NCBI GenBank assembly: GCA_021779335.1
Contig: JAJYAW010000098.1
Span: forward strand, 1 to 8,716
DNA length: 8,716 bases
Source of the DNA: Myxococcales bacterium
Lineage (GTDB): Bacteria > Myxococcota > Myxococcia > Myxococcales > Anaeromyxobacteraceae
Reading direction: 5' to 3'
The notes beneath the pieces are model-generated. The model made no database searches and was not told the origin of the DNA. It saw nothing but the letters and a program-made list of their open reading frames with translations. Shown one piece after another: positions 5,632-8,716 of this stretch (within the stretch, counting starts at the first letter, position 1; each line of letters opens with the position of its first letter). Both the position numbers and the translations under genes were made by a program.

Positions 5632-6774
5632 ATGGAAAAGCTCATCCTCCGCCGCGTGGACCGCAACAACGAGGAGATGATCCTCAACTTCGGCCCGCAG
5701 CACCCCTCCACCCACGGCGTCATCAACTTCATCGTCGAGACCGACGGCGAGGTGCTGCGCAAGGCCGTGCCCGACGTGGGCTACCTGCACCGCTCCATCG
5801 AGAAGATCGGGGAGGTGACGGGCTGGCACGGCTTCATGCCCTTCACGGACCGCATCGACTACGTGGCGGCCATGTTCCCCAACGAGGGGTACGCCACGGC
5901 GGTGGAGCGGCTGACCGGCATCGAGGTGCCGCGCCGCGCCCAGTACCTGCGGGCCATCTCCTGCGAGCTGGCCCGCATCGCCAGCCACCTGGTCTCGCTG
6001 GGCACCATGTCCATGGACATCGGCGCCTTCACGCCGATGCTGCACGGCATCCGCGAGCGCGAGACCATCAACGACCTCATCGAGGCGCTCTGCGGCGCGC
6101 GGCTCACCTACAACTACCACCGCATCGGCGGCGTGGCCTTCGACCTGCCGGAGGGGTGGAAGGAGAGGACGCTCGCCTTCCTGGACCACTTCGACAAGTT
6201 CCTCGTCGAGTTCGACCGGCTCATCTCCTTCAACGAGATCTACGTCCGGCGCCTCGCCAACGTGGCCGTCATCACCGGCAAGGACGCGGTCGACTACGGC
6301 CTGGTCGGCCCCAACCTGCGCGGCTCCGGCGTCGACTGGGACGTGCGGCGCGACCTGCCCTACGGCGCCTACGACGACTTCGAGTTCGCCGTCCCGGTGG
6401 GCCAGGGCTTCAAGGGGACGGTGGGCGACTGCTACGACCGCTACTACTGCCGCTGCCTGGAGATGGGCGAGTCCTCCAAGATCGTGCGCCAGGCGCTGCT
6501 GCAGCTCCCCGAGGGCGAGATCATGGCGCCCAAGGTGGCCCGCAACCTGAAGGTGGAGGCGGGCGAGGCGCTCTCGCGGGTGGAGTCGGCCCGCGGCGAG
6601 ATGGCCTTCTACGTGGTGGCCGACGGCACCAACAAGGCGTACCGCGTCCGCGCCCGCACCGGCTCCTTCACCGCCATGGGGATCATCGAGTCCGCCAGCC
6701 CCGGCCTCATGATCGCCGACCTCGTGGCGCTCATCGCCTCCCTGGACGTCGTCGCCCCGGAGATCGACCGCTAG
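5632..6774 (+). CDS. nuoD: NADH-quinone oxidoreductase subunit D (rightward operon)
   Basis: This is the 49-kDa-type subunit that forms the quinone pocket with NuoB. The protein has 380 residues, a compact form without the N-terminal extension of the leftward copy. FGPQHPSTHGV (20-30) supplies His24 and His28, and FTDRIDYVA (71-79) supplies Tyr77; His28 and Tyr77 match the quinone-binding pair. The family signature reads GYLHRSIEK (50-58). The protein ends in the canonical PEIDR. The ATG at 5632 is preceded by GGAGGA with a 4-nt spacer. The gene is followed after 2 bp by nuoH, so nuoE, nuoF and nuoG are missing from the position they occupy in 14-gene operons. Translation of nuoH is probably coupled to this gene. 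Confidence 0.97.
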   Translation: MEKLILRRVDRNNEEMILNFGPQHPSTHGVINFIVETDGEVLRKAVPDVGYLHRSIEKIGEVTGWHGFMPFTDRIDYVAAMFPNEGYATAVERLTGIEVPRRAQYLRAISCELARIASHLVSLGTMSMDIGAFTPMLHGIRERETINDLIEALCGARLTYNYHRIGGVAFDLPEGWKERTLAFLDHFDKFLVEFDRLISFNEIYVRRLANVAVITGKDAVDYGLVGPNLRGSGVDWDVRRDLPYGAYDDFEFAVPVGQGFKGTVGDCYDRYYCRCLEMGESSKIVRQALLQLPEGEIMAPKVARNLKVEAGEALSRVESARGEMAFYVVADGTNKAYRVRARTGSFTAMGIIESASPGLMIADLVALIASLDVVAPEIDR

Positions 6775-6776
6775 CC

Positions 6777-8138
6777 ATGCCGCGCACGCCAAAGCTCCCG
6801 AAGCTGTCGCCCCGCGCCGTCGTCCTCCTCACCCTGGCCCTCGGCCTCGGCCTGCCCGCCGGCCTCTTCGGCGCCGTGCTGGTCCTCTCGCCGCTGGCCC
6901 AGCCGGACTTCTTCGTCCGCGCCGTGCTGGGGCACGACCCGGCCACCTGGCCCCACGCCCACCTGGTCTACGGGCTGGTCATGGCGCTGCTGGCCTTCAT
7001 GCTCATCAACTTCGGGGCCATCATCTCCGGCATGACGGTCTGGTGGGAGATGCGCGTCAGCTCCCGCATGCAGAGCCGCATCGGCTACAACCGCGCCGGC
7101 GCCGCCGGCTTCTTCCAGTGGATCGCCGACGCGGTGAAGCTCCTCTTCAAGGAGGACCTCATCCCGGCCGAGGCCGACGGCATGCTGTTCCGGGCCGCCC
7201 CCTACTTCGTCATGACGGGCTTCGCCCTCACCTTCGTGGCGCTGCCCTTCGGCGAGAGCCTCATCGCCGCCGACCTCAACGTCGGCATCTTCTACCTCAC
7301 CGCCGTCACCGCCCTGGTGGTGGTGGGCATCCTGCTGGCCGGCTGGTCGTCCAACTCGAAGTGGGCGCTCTTCGGCGGCATGCGCTCCGCGGCCCAGGTG
7401 GTCTCCTACGAGATCCCGGCCGGCATCGCCCTGATGGTGCCGGTGCTCATGTCCGGCACGCTCTCCATGCAGGGGATCATCCGCGCGCAGGGCGCCTGGC
7501 CCTGGCAGTGGCACGCCTTCACCAACCCCGCCGCCGCGGTGGCCTTCGTCCTCTTCTTCATCTCCCAGCTCGCCGAGGGCAACCGCACCCCCTTCGACCT
7601 CCCCGAGGCCGAGTCGGAGCTGGTGGCCGGCTACCTCTCCGAGTACTCGGGCTTCCGCTTCGCCCTCTACTTCCTGGTCGAGTTCGGCAACCTGTGGGTC
7701 ATGGCGGCCATCTCCGCCACCCTCTTCTTCGGCGGCTGGCAGGTCCCGGGCGTCGGCCCCGAGGTCTACGCGGCGGCCAAGGGCGCCGGCGCCGTCCCCG
7801 CGCTGGGCTGGTGGGGGCTGCAGCTGCTCTCCATGGTGGTCATGGTCGCCAAGACCGTCGTGGTCCTCAACGTCATCGTCTGGGTGCGCTGGACGCTGCC
7901 CCGCATGCGCATCGACCAGATGATGAACCTCTGCTGGAAGTTCCTGGTGCCGTCGGCCTTCGTGGCCTTCGTCTTCACGCTCCTCTGGCAGCTCCTCGTG
8001 GCCCGCGCCCCGGCGCTGGGCCTCGTCACCGGGGTGGTCCTCACCGGCGCCTTCCTGGTCACGCTCATCCTCTTCGGACGCCAGGTGAAGGCCAACATCG
8101 CCGCCGCGGGCGACCACGTCGACCTCACCAACTGGTGA
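6777..8138 (+). CDS. nuoH: NADH-quinone oxidoreductase subunit H, extended form (rightward operon)
   Basis: This is the ND1-type membrane subunit that joins the peripheral arm to the proton-pumping arm and lines the quinone channel. The protein has 453 residues against roughly 320-350 for typical NuoH. Core motifs are intact: WWEMRVSSRMQSRIGYNRAG (89-108), SNSKWALFGGMRSAAQVVSY (192-211), and the charged quinone-channel loop AEGNRTPFDLPEAESELVAG (266-285). Residues 1-60 precede the usual first helix and add a predicted extra helix (about 13-38) plus a linker. At the C-terminal end, a helix at about 413-434 appears additional to the usual set. The ATG at 6777 lies 2 bp after the nuoD stop with no good ribosome site, which suggests translational coupling. 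A later start within the N-terminal extension cannot be excluded. Confidence 0.96.
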   Translation: MPRTPKLPKLSPRAVVLLTLALGLGLPAGLFGAVLVLSPLAQPDFFVRAVLGHDPATWPHAHLVYGLVMALLAFMLINFGAIISGMTVWWEMRVSSRMQSRIGYNRAGAAGFFQWIADAVKLLFKEDLIPAEADGMLFRAAPYFVMTGFALTFVALPFGESLIAADLNVGIFYLTAVTALVVVGILLAGWSSNSKWALFGGMRSAAQVVSYEIPAGIALMVPVLMSGTLSMQGIIRAQGAWPWQWHAFTNPAAAVAFVLFFISQLAEGNRTPFDLPEAESELVAGYLSEYSGFRFALYFLVEFGNLWVMAAISATLFFGGWQVPGVGPEVYAAAKGAGAVPALGWWGLQLLSMVVMVAKTVVVLNVIVWVRWTLPRMRIDQMMNLCWKFLVPSAFVAFVFTLLWQLLVARAPALGLVTGVVLTGAFLVTLILFGRQVKANIAAAGDHVDLTNW

Positions 8139-8149
8139 ACGGAGCCGCC

Positions 8150-8716
8150 ATGCACGCCCCGCAGACCTACAACGGCTCCATCCGCGACACCGTCCGGTCC
8201 TTCTGGCACGGCCTGTCGATCACCCTGTCCTTCCTCTTCCGGCGGCCCAGCACCGTCCAGTACCCGGACCGGCTGCCGGGCGGCCAGCAGCTGCGGGACC
8301 TCCTGCCGCCGCGCTACCGCGGCTTCCTCGAGGTGGACGTCTCCATCTGCACCGGGTGCCAGGCCTGCGAGCGGGCCTGCCCCATCTCCTGCATGCAGAT
8401 CACGCTGGAGAAGGACCCGGCCAACCCCAAGCAGCGGGTGGTCACGCAGTTCGACATCGACGAGGCCAAGTGCATGTTCTGCGGCCTGTGCGTGGAGCCC
8501 TGCCCCACCGGCGCCATCCAGCACACCCGCGAGTTCGAGGGCTCGATGGCGGACATCCGCAACCTGACCATCCGCTGGGCGGACCCGCTGGCGCCCTTCC
8601 CGGTCTACAAGGTCGACAAGGCGGCGCAGTACTTCCCGCGGGCGCCGCTCGGCTCGCTGGTGCGCGCCAAGTTCCAGGCCAACGCCTGGAACGCCAAGGG
8701 CCCCGCCTTCCTGCCG
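8150..8716 (+). CDS. nuoI: NADH-quinone oxidoreductase subunit I, C-terminus cut by window (rightward operon)
   Basis: This peripheral-arm subunit has two [4Fe-4S] clusters, N6a and N6b, and passes electrons to N2 in NuoB. I translated 189 codons from the ATG at 8150 without reaching a stop, so the end lies beyond the window. Two ferredoxin motifs are clear: Cys67, Cys70, Cys73 and Cys77 (CTGCQACERACP), and Cys108, Cys111, Cys114 and Cys118 (CMFCGLCVEPCP). An extra Cys81 follows the first motif. The N-terminal amphipathic part contains LSFLFRRPSTVQYPDR, typical of the segment that anchors NuoI on NuoH. More than 70 residues follow the second motif. GGAG five bases before the ATG supports the start, which lies 11 bp after nuoH. 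Gene order suggests that nuoJ and the pumping subunits follow. Confidence 0.96.
   Translation, partial: MHAPQTYNGSIRDTVRSFWHGLSITLSFLFRRPSTVQYPDRLPGGQQLRDLLPPRYRGFLEVDVSICTGCQACERACPISCMQITLEKDPANPKQRVVTQFDIDEAKCMFCGLCVEPCPTGAIQHTREFEGSMADIRNLTIRWADPLAPFPVYKVDKAAQYFPRAPLGSLVRAKFQANAWNAKGPAFLP

Noticed and set aside
4933..6792. A 619-codon open frame on the minus strand
   Set aside because: It is antisense to nuoC and nuoD of the rightward operon, rich in His/Val/Asp/Gly, and shows no domain; this is typical shadow coding opposite G+C-rich genes.
6771..8117. A 448-codon open frame on the minus strand
   Set aside because: It is antisense to nuoH with a composition dominated by Gly, Glu, Asp and His, and has no recognisable motif.
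5139..8138. A 999-codon open frame on the plus strand
   Set aside because: Only its 3' part from 6777 is nuoH. The part before that runs out of frame through nuoC and nuoD, is rich in Arg/Pro/Gly, and is a product of high G+C content.
1..8716. A novel defence or mobile system in this window
   Set aside because: All coding sequence of substance is accounted for by complex I subunits, and no transposase, integrase, toxin, nuclease, repeat array or RNA gene was seen.

Overview
The window is a G+C-rich bacterial segment that holds almost nothing but respiratory complex I (NADH:quinone oxidoreductase, Nuo) genes. They form two divergent operons facing away from a shared 143-bp promoter region at 3776-3918. 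Composition, short gaps between genes, Pro/Ala-rich protein tails and two separate nuo loci suggest a myxobacterial-type organism (Myxococcota/Deltaproteobacteria, perhaps Anaeromyxobacter-like). That placement rests on sequence style and remembered family patterns, not on a search.

Leftward (minus strand), reading from 3775 down to 1: nuoA (3407-3775), nuoB (2841-3392), nuoC (2297-2827), nuoD (1003-2250) and the N-terminal 324 codons of nuoG (1-972, cut by the window edge). The genes are 13-46 bp apart, and most have a clear Shine-Dalgarno sequence. nuoD is followed 30 bp later by nuoG, so nuoE and nuoF are absent from their usual place between D and G.

Rightward (plus strand): nuoA (3919-4365), nuoB (4383-4904), nuoC (5017-5619), nuoD (5632-6774), nuoH (6777-8138) and the first 189 codons of nuoI (8150-8716, cut by the window edge). 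Here nuoD is followed directly by nuoH after 2 bp, so the whole electron-input set (nuoE, F, G) is absent from its usual place. This is the layout of the 11-subunit-type complex I.

Together the window encodes two paralogous quinone-reducing modules (A, B, C and D twice). The leftward set comes with a NuoG that carries the motifs for N1b, N5, N4 and the off-pathway N7 cluster. The rightward set comes with an unusually long NuoH and a two-cluster NuoI. The two A-D sets are clearly diverged, so this is not a recent tandem duplication. Non-coding features are a 6-bp dyad that contains the -35 elements of both putative divergent promoters, a strong hairpin in the 112-bp nuoB-nuoC gap on the plus strand, and a smaller hairpin in the nuoC-nuoD gap on the minus strand. 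I saw no RNA genes, mobile elements, CRISPR arrays or intrinsic terminators. Apart from the unusual operon architecture I see no evidence of an undescribed system.
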